A DNA stretch of 64,000 nt from Roseicyclus marinus (lineage in GTDB: Bacteria > Pseudomonadota > Alphaproteobacteria > Rhodobacterales > Rhodobacteraceae): contig NZ_AP027266.1 of the NCBI RefSeq assembly GCF_036322625.1, forward strand, positions 3,227,001 to 3,291,000, in the 5' to 3' direction. The notes beneath the pieces were generated by a model. That model was not told where the DNA came from. It ran no database searches and saw only the letters and a list, made by a program, of their open reading frames with translations. Within the stretch, counting starts at the first letter, position 1. Every line of letters begins with the position of its first letter. Positions 7,238-16,744 of the stretch are shown here, in pieces. The position numbers were made by a program, and so were the translations under genes.

Positions 7238-8530
7238 CTAAACCACCACCTCAACCCGCTCCTGCTCGCCCACGCCGAACACCCGCTTGTACCGGGCGAT
7301 CTCCGCCTCCGGCCCCATCGCCTTTTCGGGGTTGTCCGACAGCTTGACCGTGGGACGGCCGTTCGCCGCGACAGCCTTGCAGACGAGGCTGAACGGGGCA
7401 AGCGCGTCGTCGGCGACGAGACCGCGGAAGTCGTTGGTGAGCAGCGTCCCCCAGCCGAAGGACACCCGGACGCGACCGGAGAATTGGGCGTGGAGCGCGG
7501 CCATCTTGTCCACGTCGAGACCGTCGGAGAAGATCACCAGTTTCTCGCGAGGATCCTCGCCGCGGGATTGCCACCAGCGGATGGCGACCTCTGCCCCGCG
7601 GGCGGGGTCGCCGCTGTCGATGCGGATGCCGGTCCATTGGGTCAGCCAATCGGGGGCGCGGGACAGGAAACCCTCGGTCCCGTAGGTGTCGGGCAGGATG
7701 ATGCGGAGGTTGCCGGAATGCTCCTCGTGCCAATCGGACAGCACGTCATAGGGGGCGCGGGAGAGGGCCTCGTCGGTTTCGGCCAAAGCGGCATAGACCA
7801 TGGGGAGTTCGTGGGCGTTGGTGCCGATCGCCTCGAGATCAAGGTTTTTCGCGATGAGGCAGTTGGAGGTGCCGGCGAAGGCATTGCCCAGACCCTCGTT
7901 CATCGCCTGCACGCACCAATCCTGCCAGAGGAAGGAATGGCGGCGGCGGGTGCCGAAATCGGCGATGCGCAGGCCGTCGATCCTTTGCAGGCGCTCGACC
8001 TTTTCCCAGAGCTTGGTCATGGCGCGGGCATAGAGCACCTGCAGCTCGAAGCGGCCCATATGCGCGAGGGTCGCGCGGGAGCGGAGCTCCATCAGGACGG
8101 CGAGGGCGGGAATTTCCCACAGCATGACCTCGGGCCATTTGCCTTCGAAGGTGAGCTCGTATTGATCGCCGACGCGTTCGAGGTGGTAGGGGGGGAGCTG
8201 GAGCGCCTCGAACCATTCCATGAAATCGGGGCGGAACATCTGGCGCTTGCCGTAGAAGGTGTTGCCGCGCAGCCAGGTGCTTTCGCCGCGCGTCAGGCGG
8301 AGGGTGCGGATATGGTCGAGCTGTTCGCGAAGTTCGCCTTCGTCGATCAGGTTGGCGAGCGGAATGCGCGTGGTGCGGTTGATGAGGGAAAAGGTGACGG
8401 TCGTGTCGGGTTTGTTGCGGAACACCGACTGGCACATCAGGAGCTTGTAGAAATCGGTGTCGATGAGGGAGCGGACGATCGGGTCGATCTTCCACTTGTG
8501 GTTGTAGACGCGGGTGGCGATGTCCACCAT
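7238..8530 (-). CDS. pncB: Nicotinate phosphoribosyltransferase
   Basis: 430-residue PncB, which joins nicotinate to PRPP (ATP-assisted) in the Preiss-Handler branch of NAD synthesis. Visible landmarks are the N-terminal SLIDTDFYKLLMCQ, RLQRIDGLRIADFGTRRRHS, FAGTSNCLIAKNL and GTNAHELPM, where the histidine corresponds to the one transiently phosphorylated in the family, then IRIDSGDPARG and VIFSDGLDVDKM. Length and motif order match the bacterial PncB type. It starts 113 bases from, and divergent to, the acyl-CoA dehydrogenase. Its stop codon directly abuts that of the AT-rich gene at 6188. Confidence 0.96.
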   Translation of the reverse strand: MVDIATRVYNHKWKIDPIVRSLIDTDFYKLLMCQSVFRNKPDTTVTFSLINRTTRIPLANLIDEGELREQLDHIRTLRLTRGESTWLRGNTFYGKRQMFRPDFMEWFEALQLPPYHLERVGDQYELTFEGKWPEVMLWEIPALAVLMELRSRATLAHMGRFELQVLYARAMTKLWEKVERLQRIDGLRIADFGTRRRHSFLWQDWCVQAMNEGLGNAFAGTSNCLIAKNLDLEAIGTNAHELPMVYAALAETDEALSRAPYDVLSDWHEEHSGNLRIILPDTYGTEGFLSRAPDWLTQWTGIRIDSGDPARGAEVAIRWWQSRGEDPREKLVIFSDGLDVDKMAALHAQFSGRVRVSFGWGTLLTNDFRGLVADDALAPFSLVCKAVAANGRPTVKLSDNPEKAMGPEAEIARYKRVFGVGEQERVEVVV

Positions 8531-8643
8531 GTCGGCCTCCGGTCGCTTGGTCGCGGCAGGTTAGAGCAAGGGGGGCGGGGCTTGTCCAGCGCGCGGGGGC
8601 GGTGGTAGCGGTTGAGAGCTGACGGGTCGGGGAGGGACGCGCC

Positions 8644-9852
8644 ATGGATTTCACCATTTCACCAAGGGTCGAGGAGTTCCGCGCGAGGATCGCGGAATTC
8701 GTCGAAGCGGAGATCCTGCCGGTCGAGGCGCGGGCCGAGGCCTGGGACGCGCATGGCAACATCGCCCATGACTGGCTGGAGCCGCTGCGCGCCAAGGCGA
8801 AGGCCGAGGGGTTGTGGTGCCTGCAGCTGCGCCCCGAGAGCGGTGGGCAGGGGCTGGGCCGGATGGGGATGGCGGTCTGCTACGAGGAGATGAACCGCTC
8901 GATCTTCGGGCCGGTGGTGTTCAATTCTGCGGCGCCCGACGATGGCAACATGATGGTGCTGGAACAGGCCGCGACCGAGGCGCAGAAGGCGCGGTGGCTC
9001 ACACCGATCGTCGAGGGGCGGGTGCGGTCGGCATTCGCCATGACCGAGCCGCATCCGGGGGGCGGGTCGGACCCCGGCATGATGCTGACGCGGGCGGAAA
9101 AGCGGGGCGGGGATTACGTCATCCGGGGGCACAAGTGGTTCATCACCGGCGCGGCGGAGGCGGAGCATTTCATCTTGATGGCGCGCACGTCGGATGATCC
9201 CCGGCGGGGGCTGACGGCGTTCCTGCATCATCGGGACGATCCGGGTTGGCGGATAGAACGGCGCATTCCGATCATGGGACCGGAGGAGCATGGCGGGCAT
9301 TGCGAGCTGGTCTACGAGGAGCTGGTGCTGCCCGAGGACCGCGTGCTGCTGGGCGAGGGTCTGGGGCTGAAGCTGACGCAGATGCGGCTGGGGCCTGCGC
9401 GGCTGACGCATTGCATGCGCTGGCTGGGGCTGGCGAAGCGCTGCGTCGAGATCGCGCGCGACTATGCCGAGACGCGGCAGGGGTTCGGCATCAGGCTGGC
9501 GGATCGGGAGAGCATCCAGATCAAGCTGGGCGATCTGGCCATGGGGATCGAGGTCGGGCGGCTTTTGGTGATGAAGGCGGCCTGGGAGCTGGATCGGGGC
9601 GGGTTCGCGAGGAAAGAGGTTTCGATGGCCAAGATCCATGTCGCGAACCTGCTGCACAAGGCGGCGGATGTGGCGATCCAGATCAACGGGGCGCGGGGCT
9701 ATTCGCAAGATACCGTGCTGGAATGGATCTATCGCTACGCAAGGCAGGCGCGGCTGGTCGATGGCGCGGACGAGGTCCACCAGATGGTGCTGAACCGGCA
9801 TCTGGGCGACGAGGGGCGCGGGTTCTGGTCATGGGATGTGACCGGGTCGTGA
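8644..9852 (+). CDS. Acyl-CoA dehydrogenase, ACAD10/11-like
   Basis: 402-residue FAD-dependent acyl-CoA dehydrogenase. The N-terminal helical domain is residues 1-120. The middle beta domain shows AFAMTEPHPGGGSDPGMM and the RGHKWFITGAAEA FAD-binding block, and the C-terminal helical domain contains the RQGFG and QINGARGYSQDTVLEWIYR segments. The fusion-like pairing with the next gene (aminoglycoside-phosphotransferase fold, overlapping GTGA) mirrors the two-domain ACAD10/ACAD11 proteins, which handle 4-hydroxy fatty acids. By that analogy I infer a role in hydroxyacyl-CoA breakdown, but substrate length is not visible. It is divergent from pncB. Confidence 0.9.
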   Translation: MDFTISPRVEEFRARIAEFVEAEILPVEARAEAWDAHGNIAHDWLEPLRAKAKAEGLWCLQLRPESGGQGLGRMGMAVCYEEMNRSIFGPVVFNSAAPDDGNMMVLEQAATEAQKARWLTPIVEGRVRSAFAMTEPHPGGGSDPGMMLTRAEKRGGDYVIRGHKWFITGAAEAEHFILMARTSDDPRRGLTAFLHHRDDPGWRIERRIPIMGPEEHGGHCELVYEELVLPEDRVLLGEGLGLKLTQMRLGPARLTHCMRWLGLAKRCVEIARDYAETRQGFGIRLADRESIQIKLGDLAMGIEVGRLLVMKAAWELDRGGFARKEVSMAKIHVANLLHKAADVAIQINGARGYSQDTVLEWIYRYARQARLVDGADEVHQMVLNRHLGDEGRGFWSWDVTGS

Positions 9853-10892
9853 GCGGGGCCACGGGGATCGACGCAGGGCTCGACACGGGCGCGCTGGCCG
9901 ATTGGCTGGGCAAGCGGCTGCCGGGTGCGGGATTGCCCGCGCTGCAGCGGATCGGCGGCGGGCAGTCGAACCCCACATTCTTTGTCGATTGGGGCGGGGC
10001 GCGGTTCGTGCTGCGCAAGAAGCCCGAGGGGCCGATCCTGCCCGGGGCCCATGCCATCGAGCGGGAATTTCGCGTGCTGCGCGCGCTGGAAGGGACGGAA
10101 GTGCCGGTGCCCCGCGCCCTGTGGCTGGAGGAGGATGCAAGCATCCTTGGCACGCCCTTCTACGTGATGGAGCGGCTGGAGGGGCGGGTGTTCGAGGATA
10201 CGAATCTGCCCGGCGTGAACCCTGCGGACAGGCGGGCGATGTACCTGGACATGGCGCACACGCTGGCGCGGTTGCATGCGGTCCGGCCCGAGGCGGTGGG
10301 ACTGGGTGATTACGGCAAGCCGGGGAATTATTTCGCCCGCCAGATCGCGCGGTGGAGCGGGCAATATGCCGCCTCCCCCGGGCCGAGGATCGCGGCGCTG
10401 GACCGGCTGGTCACATGGCTGCCCGAGAACATGCCCGAGGATGACGGGGCGGTTGCCATCGCGCATGGGGATTTCCGGGTCGGCAACCTGATGTGGCATC
10501 CGACAGAGCCGCGCGTGATCGCGGTTCTGGATTGGGAATTGTCGACGCTGGGCCATCCCTTGGCCGATCTGGGGTTTTGCGTGATCCCGTGGCACAGCGG
10601 ACCCGATGAATATCGCGGTCTGTTGGGCACGGGGTGGCGCGCGGGCGGCATCCCCGAGCGCGACGCATTCGTGGCGGAATACCAGGCCCATGCGCCGGGG
10701 ACCGGGCCGCTTTTGCCGTTTCACATCGCCTTTGCGCTGTTTCGCTTTGCCGTGATTTTCGTGGGCATCGCGGACAGGGCGCGGGCGGGATCGGCGGCGG
10801 GCGAGGATGCAGCCCGGCTTGGCCCCCTGGCCGAACGCTTTGCCATCCGGGCGCTGGAGGTGATCGAGCGCCCGGCGGGGAGCGCGGCTTAA
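9849..10892 (+). CDS. Phosphotransferase of the APH fold, ACAD10/11-type kinase partner
   Basis: 347-residue kinase of the aminoglycoside/choline phosphotransferase fold. An N-lobe with RIGGGQSNPTFFVDWGG and FVLRKKPEGP precedes the ERLEGRVFED hinge. The catalytic loop is HGDFRVGNLMWHP with the metal segment VLDWELSTLGHPLADLGF. This exact style is that of the N-terminal domain of ACAD10/11, which phosphorylates the 4-hydroxyl of acyl-CoA esters before elimination by the dehydrogenase. The GTG at 9849 overlaps the dehydrogenase stop and is preferred over ATG 9831, which would extend further into that gene. It ends tail to tail with matB, with overlapping stop codons. Confidence 0.87.
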   Translation: MSGATGIDAGLDTGALADWLGKRLPGAGLPALQRIGGGQSNPTFFVDWGGARFVLRKKPEGPILPGAHAIEREFRVLRALEGTEVPVPRALWLEEDASILGTPFYVMERLEGRVFEDTNLPGVNPADRRAMYLDMAHTLARLHAVRPEAVGLGDYGKPGNYFARQIARWSGQYAASPGPRIAALDRLVTWLPENMPEDDGAVAIAHGDFRVGNLMWHPTEPRVIAVLDWELSTLGHPLADLGFCVIPWHSGPDEYRGLLGTGWRAGGIPERDAFVAEYQAHAPGTGPLLPFHIAFALFRFAVIFVGIADRARAGSAAGEDAARLGPLAERFAIRALEVIERPAGSAA

Positions 10893-12424
10893 CCCTCGGC
10901 GCGTTTGGCGGTCAGGGCGAAGCGATCCGCGAAGCGCGCGCGCAATTCGGCCTTTTGCACCTTGCCCATCTTGTTGCGCGGCAGGCTGTCGAGAATTTCC
11001 AGCGCCTTGGGCTGTTTGAAGCGGGCAAGGCTCGCACGCAGCGCCGTGTCGATGGCGGCCAGATCGGGGATCGCATCCTTGGCCGGGACGAGAACGGCCA
11101 GAACCGCCTCCCCGAAATCGGGATGGGGGACGCCGATCACGGCGCTTTCCAGAACGCCGGGTTGATCATCGAGGATCAGCTCCACCTCCTTGGGGTAGAC
11201 ATTGTAGCCGCCGGTGATGATCAGGTCCTTTTGGCGGCCCACGATCGACAGGTAGCCGTCTTCATCGTAGCGGCCGAGATCGCCGGTGATGAAAAAGCCG
11301 TTCTCGCGCAATTCCTCGCGGGTTTTCTCGGGCATCTGCCAATAGCCCTTGAAGACATTGGGGCCGCGCACCTCGATCATGCCGATTTCGCCCTGGGGCA
11401 GGGGCGCGCCGGTGGCGGGGTCGGTCACGATGACCTCCACCCCCGGAAGGGGACGGCCCACGGTGCCGGGGCGGCGCGCGCCGTCATAGGGGTTGGAGGT
11501 GTTCATGTTGGTTTCGGTCATGCCGTAGCGTTCGAGGATCGCGTGCCCCGTGCGCGCGGCAAAGCCTGCGTGGGTTTCGGCCAGAAGCGGCGCGGAGCCC
11601 GACACGAAGAGGCGCATATGCGCCACCGCCTCGCGCGTGAGGCGGGGATCGTCGAGAAGGCGGGTGTAGAAGGTCGGCACCCCCATCAGCGTCGTCGCCT
11701 GCGGCAGGAGGCGGAACACCTCGTCCGCGTCGAAGCCGGGCAGGAAGATCATCGAGGCCCCGCTGGCAAGGCAGACATGGGTGGCCACGAAGAGCCCGTG
11801 GGTGTGGAAGATCGGCAGCGCATGGAGCAGCACGTCGCGGCCCGTGAACCGCCATTCGGCGGCCAGCGCGCTGGCGTTGGACAGGAGGTTGTCCTGCGTC
11901 AGCATCGCGCCCTTGGACCGGCCCGTGGTGCCGGAGGTGTAGAGGATCGCGGCCAGATCATCGGGCGCGCGGTCGGTGGGGACCAGATCAGCGGTCGCGG
12001 CGGCGGCGCGGTCGGTCAGGGTGCCCCGGCCATCGGCCCCGAGCGTCAGGAGCGCCGCGCCATGCCGGGCGGCGATGGGGGCAAGAGCGGCTTCGGCATT
12101 CGGATCGCAGACGAAGAGCGTGGGCCGGGCATCGGAGATGAAATAGTCGATCTCGGCCCCGGTGTAGGAGGTGTTGAGCGGCAAGAAGACCGCGCCCACG
12201 GCCACGGCCGCGCCATAGAGCGCGAGCGCCTCGGGCGTTTTGGGCACCTGGGCCGCGACGCGGTCGCCGGGGGCGACGCCCGTTTCCCGCAGGACATGGG
12301 CCAGCCGCGCGATGGTGGCGAGGAAATCGGGGCCGGTGATCGTGGACCCGTCGCCGGTCAGAAGGAATGCGCCCTCGCGCGTGGCAAGCGGTGCGAAAAG
12401 CGTGTCGAACAGCGGGTTTGGCAT
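10889..12424 (-). CDS. matB: Malonyl-CoA synthetase
   Basis: 511-residue acyl-CoA synthetase of the ANL (AMP-forming) superfamily. The P-loop ILYTSGTTGRSKGAMLTQ lies near residue 155, the ALPIFHTHGLF and GSAPLL segments follow, the ERYGMTETNM motif is near 300, the ITGDLGRYDEDGYL hinge region near 385, and the C-terminal PRNKMGKVQK lysine motif near 490. ERYGMTET is typical of MatB, which ligates malonate (or methylmalonate) to CoA. Its place after malonyl-CoA decarboxylase and TRAP genes supports malonate. It is the last gene of the leftward operon from matP. The ATG at 12424 follows the matA stop by 22 bases. Confidence 0.92.
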   Translation of the reverse strand: MPNPLFDTLFAPLATREGAFLLTGDGSTITGPDFLATIARLAHVLRETGVAPGDRVAAQVPKTPEALALYGAAVAVGAVFLPLNTSYTGAEIDYFISDARPTLFVCDPNAEAALAPIAARHGAALLTLGADGRGTLTDRAAAATADLVPTDRAPDDLAAILYTSGTTGRSKGAMLTQDNLLSNASALAAEWRFTGRDVLLHALPIFHTHGLFVATHVCLASGASMIFLPGFDADEVFRLLPQATTLMGVPTFYTRLLDDPRLTREAVAHMRLFVSGSAPLLAETHAGFAARTGHAILERYGMTETNMNTSNPYDGARRPGTVGRPLPGVEVIVTDPATGAPLPQGEIGMIEVRGPNVFKGYWQMPEKTREELRENGFFITGDLGRYDEDGYLSIVGRQKDLIITGGYNVYPKEVELILDDQPGVLESAVIGVPHPDFGEAVLAVLVPAKDAIPDLAAIDTALRASLARFKQPKALEILDSLPRNKMGKVQKAELRARFADRFALTAKRAEG

Positions 12425-12446
12425 GGGGTGCCCTGCGCCTCCGGTT

Positions 12447-13706
12447 TCAGTCGCGTGTGCCACGGGCGCGATCCGCACCGGGCGTGACCAGCGCCTTGAC
12501 CTCGCGCGTGGCGACGACGTGGTAGGCGGTGGCATAGGTTTCGTGATTGTCTTCGACCCGGGCGGGGTCGTAGCGGTAATTGACCATCGCGCCAAGGCTT
12601 TGGGATTGGCCGCGCGGCGAGAGGTCGGCATCGGCGTGGATGGCGTGAACCTCGGCCCCGTTGTCGAGGTGGAAGCGCGCGACGGGATCGCGGGGCTGGC
12701 CATCGCGGGCCTTGGCCTCGAGCAGGTAGCGGGCGGCAAGCGCGCGGACCTCTGCGGGACCCACGGGATGGGCGATGCCGGTGTCGTCGAGCCAGCGCAC
12801 GAGGCCCGGAATGGGCGAGAGCGTGGCAAAGGTCGACAGCTGGGGGAGTTCGGCGCCCAGAACCTCGACCACCTGCTTGATCAGCGAATTGCCGAAGGAG
12901 ATGCCGCGCAGGCCCGCCTGGCAATTGGAGATGGAATAGAAGATCGCGGTATCGGCCTCGGCTGGCGGGAGGGGTTCGCGGTCCTTGGACAGGATCGGCC
13001 CGATGGCGCCGGGGATGCCACGGGTGAGCGCCACCTGCACGAAGATCAGGGGATCATCGGGAAGGGCCGGGTGGAAAAAGGCGAAACAGCGCCGATCCTT
13101 GGGGGCGACGCGGCGGCGCAGGTCATCCCAGCTCTGGATTTCGTGGACGGCTTCATAGGCGATGAGGCGTTCCAGCAGGGCGGCGGGGCTGTCCCAGTCG
13201 ATCCGGCGCAGGACGAGAAAGCCACGGTTGAACCAGCTGGCGAAGAGATGCCGGAAATCGAGGTCGACGCGGCCAAGGCCGGGTTCCTCCTCGGCGGCCT
13301 TCATCAGGGCGACACGCATCGCCACCAGATCGGCGGTGCCGCCCGGCGCCTGGTTGAGGCGGCGGAGCAATTCCTGTCGCGGGGGTTCGGCGGCCGTCAG
13401 GAGTGCCGTGAGATGGGCGGTGTCGCGGCTGCCCTCATAGGCGCGGGCGGCCTCGCCCAGGGCGACTGGGTCAACGTCCATCTCGTCGGCGAGAAAGCGG
13501 AAGAAGGCCAGCCGTTCCGCCGCATCCGCCGCGCGCCAGCGGGAGAGGGCGGCGGCGGCAAGCTTCATCCCCGACACTTCGCCCCGCCCCGACATCAGGG
13601 CGCGGCACAGGTCCGGCAGGGGGGCATCGCCCGAGGCGGCCCCCGTGGGCGCGCGACGCTCGAACAGCGTCGAGAGCAGATCGCCGAGCGCCCAGCTGCG
13701 TCCCAT
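12447..13706 (-). CDS. matA: Malonyl-CoA decarboxylase
   Basis: 419-residue malonyl-CoA decarboxylase, which converts malonyl-CoA to acetyl-CoA and CO2 without cofactor. The N-terminal two-thirds is a helical domain (residues about 20-140), followed by the GNAT-like catalytic domain. Recognisable segments are SWDDLRRRVAPKDRRCFAFF, VALTRGIPGAIGPIL, FYSISNCQAGLRGISFGNSL and LSPIPGLVRWLDD; HPVGPAEVRALAARYLLEA follows and the catalytic-region VARFHLDNGAEV lies near the C-terminus. The start at 13706 shares one base with the stop of the upstream permease (TGATG), so translation is coupled. With matB it forms a malonate to malonyl-CoA to acetyl-CoA route. Confidence 0.93.
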   Translation of the reverse strand: MGRSWALGDLLSTLFERRAPTGAASGDAPLPDLCRALMSGRGEVSGMKLAAAALSRWRAADAAERLAFFRFLADEMDVDPVALGEAARAYEGSRDTAHLTALLTAAEPPRQELLRRLNQAPGGTADLVAMRVALMKAAEEEPGLGRVDLDFRHLFASWFNRGFLVLRRIDWDSPAALLERLIAYEAVHEIQSWDDLRRRVAPKDRRCFAFFHPALPDDPLIFVQVALTRGIPGAIGPILSKDREPLPPAEADTAIFYSISNCQAGLRGISFGNSLIKQVVEVLGAELPQLSTFATLSPIPGLVRWLDDTGIAHPVGPAEVRALAARYLLEAKARDGQPRDPVARFHLDNGAEVHAIHADADLSPRGQSQSLGAMVNYRYDPARVEDNHETYATAYHVVATREVKALVTPGADRARGTRD

Positions 13707-15019
13707 CAGATCGGCCCCATCACCAGATCGGGCAGCCAGGTCGCGATGCCGGGGAAGATGCACAGGATGACGATGGCCAGCACCATGCAGCCGACATAGG
13801 GCAGCGAGCCCACGAGGATCTTTTTCAGCGGGATATCGGGCGCGATGGAGTTGATCACGTAGAGGTTGAGACCCACGGGCGGCGAGATAAGGCCGATTTC
13901 CATGTTGATCGTCAGGATCACCGCGAACCAGTAGGGGTCGAAATCGGCGGCGAGGATGATCGGCATCAGGATCGGCGCGGCCATCAGGATCACGGCGACG
14001 GGCGGCAGGAAGAAGCCCGCGATCAGGAGGAACACGTTCACCACGCCCAGAAGAACCCAGCGGTTCACGTCGAGCGCCGAGATCCATTCCGCGATGGATT
14101 GGGTGATGTAGAGCGACGAGAGCATGTAGCTGAACACGCCCGCCGCCCCGATGATGAAGAGGATCATCACCGACTCCCGCGTGCTGTCGCGCAGGATGCC
14201 CCAAAGCTTGGCGGGCGACCAAAGCCGGTAGATGATCATCGCGATCAGAAGGCACAACAGCGCGCCCACCGCCGCCGTTTCGGAGGGCGTCGCGATGCCG
14301 CCATACATGGCGTAGAGCACGCCGACGATGATCACGATGAAGGGGATGACGCGGGGCAGGATCTCGAGCCGCTCACGCATGCTGTAGACGCGGGTCGCCA
14401 GCACCGAGGCATTGCCGTAGCGCCAGGTGTGGAACACGGACCAGGCCATGAAGAGGCCGACCAGCAAAAGCCCCGGCATGACGCCCGCGAGAAACAGCCG
14501 CCCGATCGAGGTTTCGGTCGCGATGCCATAGACGATCATCGTGACCGAGGGCGGAATGAGGATGCCGAGCGTGCCGCCCGCCGCGATGGAGCCTGCTGCC
14601 ACTTCGTCGGAATAGCCGCGCTTGCGCATCTCGGGGATGCCCATCTTGCCGATGGCGGCGCAGGTTGCGGGGCTGGAGCCCGACATGGCCGAAAAGAGCG
14701 CGCAAGCCCCGAGGTTCGACATGACAAGACCGCCCGGAACGCGGGTGAGCCAGCGTTCAAGCGCCTCGTAAAGGTCGGCGCCTGCCCGTGTCGAGGCGAT
14801 GGCCGCCCCCATGATGATGAACATCGGGATGGCGAGCAGGGCGAAGGAATTGAGCTTGCCGAAGAAGATCTCGGGCATGAGTTCGAGCGAGCGCATCCCG
14901 TCGAAGACGAGCAGGAACCCCCCCGCCACGATCAGGAGACCGGCGGCGACGGACACGCCCGAAAAGAGCACGAGGATGGTGACGGCCGCGACCAGCAGGC
15001 CAAGAGTGAGCGGATCCAT
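13706..15019 (-). CDS. matM: TRAP transporter large permease, malonate type
   Basis: 437-residue DctM-family permease, the main transport subunit of a tripartite ATP-independent periplasmic importer driven by the sodium or proton gradient. It is almost wholly hydrophobic with around a dozen membrane segments. Family marks include FALLAIPMFIIMGA near 60, MSGSSPATCAAIGKMGIPEM near 115, and AAGGTLGILIPPSVTMIVYG near 150, the typical re-entrant-loop motif. It ends one base into matA and overlaps matQ at its start, so matQ-matM-matA-matB translation is coupled. Malonate as substrate is inferred from the operon and from the known matPQMAB locus of Sinorhizobium meliloti. Confidence 0.92.
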   Translation of the reverse strand: MDPLTLGLLVAAVTILVLFSGVSVAAGLLIVAGGFLLVFDGMRSLELMPEIFFGKLNSFALLAIPMFIIMGAAIASTRAGADLYEALERWLTRVPGGLVMSNLGACALFSAMSGSSPATCAAIGKMGIPEMRKRGYSDEVAAGSIAAGGTLGILIPPSVTMIVYGIATETSIGRLFLAGVMPGLLLVGLFMAWSVFHTWRYGNASVLATRVYSMRERLEILPRVIPFIVIIVGVLYAMYGGIATPSETAAVGALLCLLIAMIIYRLWSPAKLWGILRDSTRESVMILFIIGAAGVFSYMLSSLYITQSIAEWISALDVNRWVLLGVVNVFLLIAGFFLPPVAVILMAAPILMPIILAADFDPYWFAVILTINMEIGLISPPVGLNLYVINSIAPDIPLKKILVGSLPYVGCMVLAIVILCIFPGIATWLPDLVMGPI

Positions 15020-15567
15020 CAGTTATCCTCCAGCCCGAAGGGTTTCTCGATCCCGAAGGCGAGCGCGTACATGTCTGCCCCCAGTTGCAGCAGGTAGAGG
15101 CCGAAGCCGACAGGCATGGCGAGATAGGGAATCCACAGACGGACGGCCCATACGGTTTCGGACCGCCAGCCGCGCGCCCAGGCGAAATGCCACATCTCGT
15201 AGGCGTAGAAGGCCATCACGCCGATGATCACGATGGAGGACCCCAGCACCAGGAAGGCCAGCGCCTTGCGCATCGGACCCTTGGTCCAGAGCGGCATCAG
15301 GTCGACGTTCACATGGCCGCGCATCAGCTGCACATAGGGCAGGCCGAGAAGCGTCGAGGCAAGCACGAGGTAGATCACCGCCTCGGTCTGCCAGATCGTC
15401 GACTGGCCGAGCACGAAGCGGATGAAGATCATCTGGCAGGTGATCAGGACCGCGCTGAGGATCATGGCGGCGGCGATCCAGCCGCAGAGCGTCGACAGGC
15501 CGGCCACGATGCGCAGGAACAGGTTGTTTCCGGTGCGCGCGGCCCCGGCTGAAGGAAGGGTCGCCAT
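15019..15567 (-). CDS. matQ: TRAP transporter small permease, malonate type
   Basis: 182-residue DctQ-family small subunit with four predicted membrane segments: about 24-48 (AGLSTLCGWIAAAMILSAVL), 55-75, 95-120 and 145-170. The family motif region QTEAVIYLVLASTLLGLPYVQ followed by RGHVNVDLMP is clear. The ATG at 15567 is preceded by GGAGG on the minus strand and avoids a proline/arginine-rich upstream extension of the same frame. It overlaps the matM start by one base. It helps the binding protein dock onto the large permease. Confidence 0.9.
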   Translation of the reverse strand: MATLPSAGAARTGNNLFLRIVAGLSTLCGWIAAAMILSAVLITCQMIFIRFVLGQSTIWQTEAVIYLVLASTLLGLPYVQLMRGHVNVDLMPLWTKGPMRKALAFLVLGSSIVIIGVMAFYAYEMWHFAWARGWRSETVWAVRLWIPYLAMPVGFGLYLLQLGADMYALAFGIEKPFGLEDN

Positions 15568-15668
15568 CGAGGACCTCCGGCGCGTGCTGGGTGGGATGTG
15601 CGGGCGGCGGTGACGCGGGCCCGCTGGACAAGGAATTGGGGCGGCGCCGATGCGCCGCCCCGATGCGA

Positions 15669-16655
15669 TCACTCGACCGACAGGGCGAGATCGAGCAGTT
15701 CCTGGCCGTTCGGGACCGTTGCCACGAAGGACGGGTAGGAGCTTTCCTGCGCCAGGGCGAGCCAGGCGTTGAAATCATCCTCGGTCATTTCGGCGATCTG
15801 GACGCCGGCTTCGCGGAAGACCGCGACAGAGGCCGCATCCTCGGCCTTGGCCTGTTCGAGATACCAGGCTTCGGCATTGGCGGCGGCAGCGGTCAGGGCG
15901 GCCTGCTGTTCCTCGGTCAGGCCCTCGAAGGTCGAGAGGTTCATCAGCACGGGCTGATACATGAACCACAGCGCGTAATCGCCTGCGGGCGTGTAGCAGG
16001 CGACCTGTTCCTGAAGGCGGAAGGACGCGAAGGACGAGGACGAGGTGTTGACCGCCTGAAGAACGCCGGTCTGCATCGCGTTGTAGATTTCGGACGAGGC
16101 CATCGAGCTGATCGAGGCACCTGCGGCGGCCAGCATTTCCTCGAAGGCGCGGCCTGCGGCGCGGGTGGTCAGGCCGCTCACATGCTCGGGCCGGGTGATG
16201 CAGTCGCCGGTCGAAGCGAAGCCGCCCGCAAGGTAGCCGTGCACGAGGACCATCACGTCATCCTCGGCCATCAGCGCCTCGATCCGCTCCATGAAGGGGC
16301 TTTCGTTGAGGCGTGCGGCGTGGTCGTGGTTGCGCACGAGGCCGGGCATCAGGGTCAGGTTGTATTCGGGACGCTGGCCGCCGGAATAGGAGAGCGGGTA
16401 GACGATCATGTCGACCTGTCCGCGCGACAGCGGATTGTACTGTTCGCGGGCGCGGAAGAGCGATTCCGACGGGTAGATCGTGATTTCGAGGCCGACATTG
16501 GCGGCGGCGACTTCGTCGGCGATCATCTGCGCGACCTGGTGACGGACATCGCCGGTCGACCACTGGTGCGACAGGCGCAGTTCGGTCTGTGCATTGGCAG
16601 CGGCTGCTGCAAACATCATTGCGGCCGCGAGTGCGGCGCTTGCCTTGAGCTTCAT
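15669..16655 (-). CDS. matP: TRAP transporter substrate-binding protein, malonate type
   Basis: 328-residue DctP-family periplasmic binding protein. A type I signal peptide is obvious (ALAAAMMFAAAAANA, cleavage near residue 23 before QTELRLSHQW). The mature protein shows the DctP pattern: YPSESLFRAREQYNPLSRGQ, the GRAFEEMLAAAGASISSMASSE block near 200 and the MNLSTFEGLTEEQQAAL segment. The substrate-contact arginine common to DctP proteins is plausible in that central region but not proven by eye. It is the first gene of the leftward operon, 101 bases before matQ, and diverges from matR over an intergenic operator. Confidence 0.92.
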   Translation of the reverse strand: MKLKASAALAAAMMFAAAAANAQTELRLSHQWSTGDVRHQVAQMIADEVAAANVGLEITIYPSESLFRAREQYNPLSRGQVDMIVYPLSYSGGQRPEYNLTLMPGLVRNHDHAARLNESPFMERIEALMAEDDVMVLVHGYLAGGFASTGDCITRPEHVSGLTTRAAGRAFEEMLAAAGASISSMASSEIYNAMQTGVLQAVNTSSSSFASFRLQEQVACYTPAGDYALWFMYQPVLMNLSTFEGLTEEQQAALTAAAANAEAWYLEQAKAEDAASVAVFREAGVQIAEMTEDDFNAWLALAQESSYPSFVATVPNGQELLDLALSVE

Positions 16656-16744
16656 GGAAAACCCCCCTTTGAACATGGCCGCGGCAACCTCCGTTTTGCC
16701 GAAACCTGCGACAGAGGTAGCATAGACGTGTGCGATGTCAAGGC

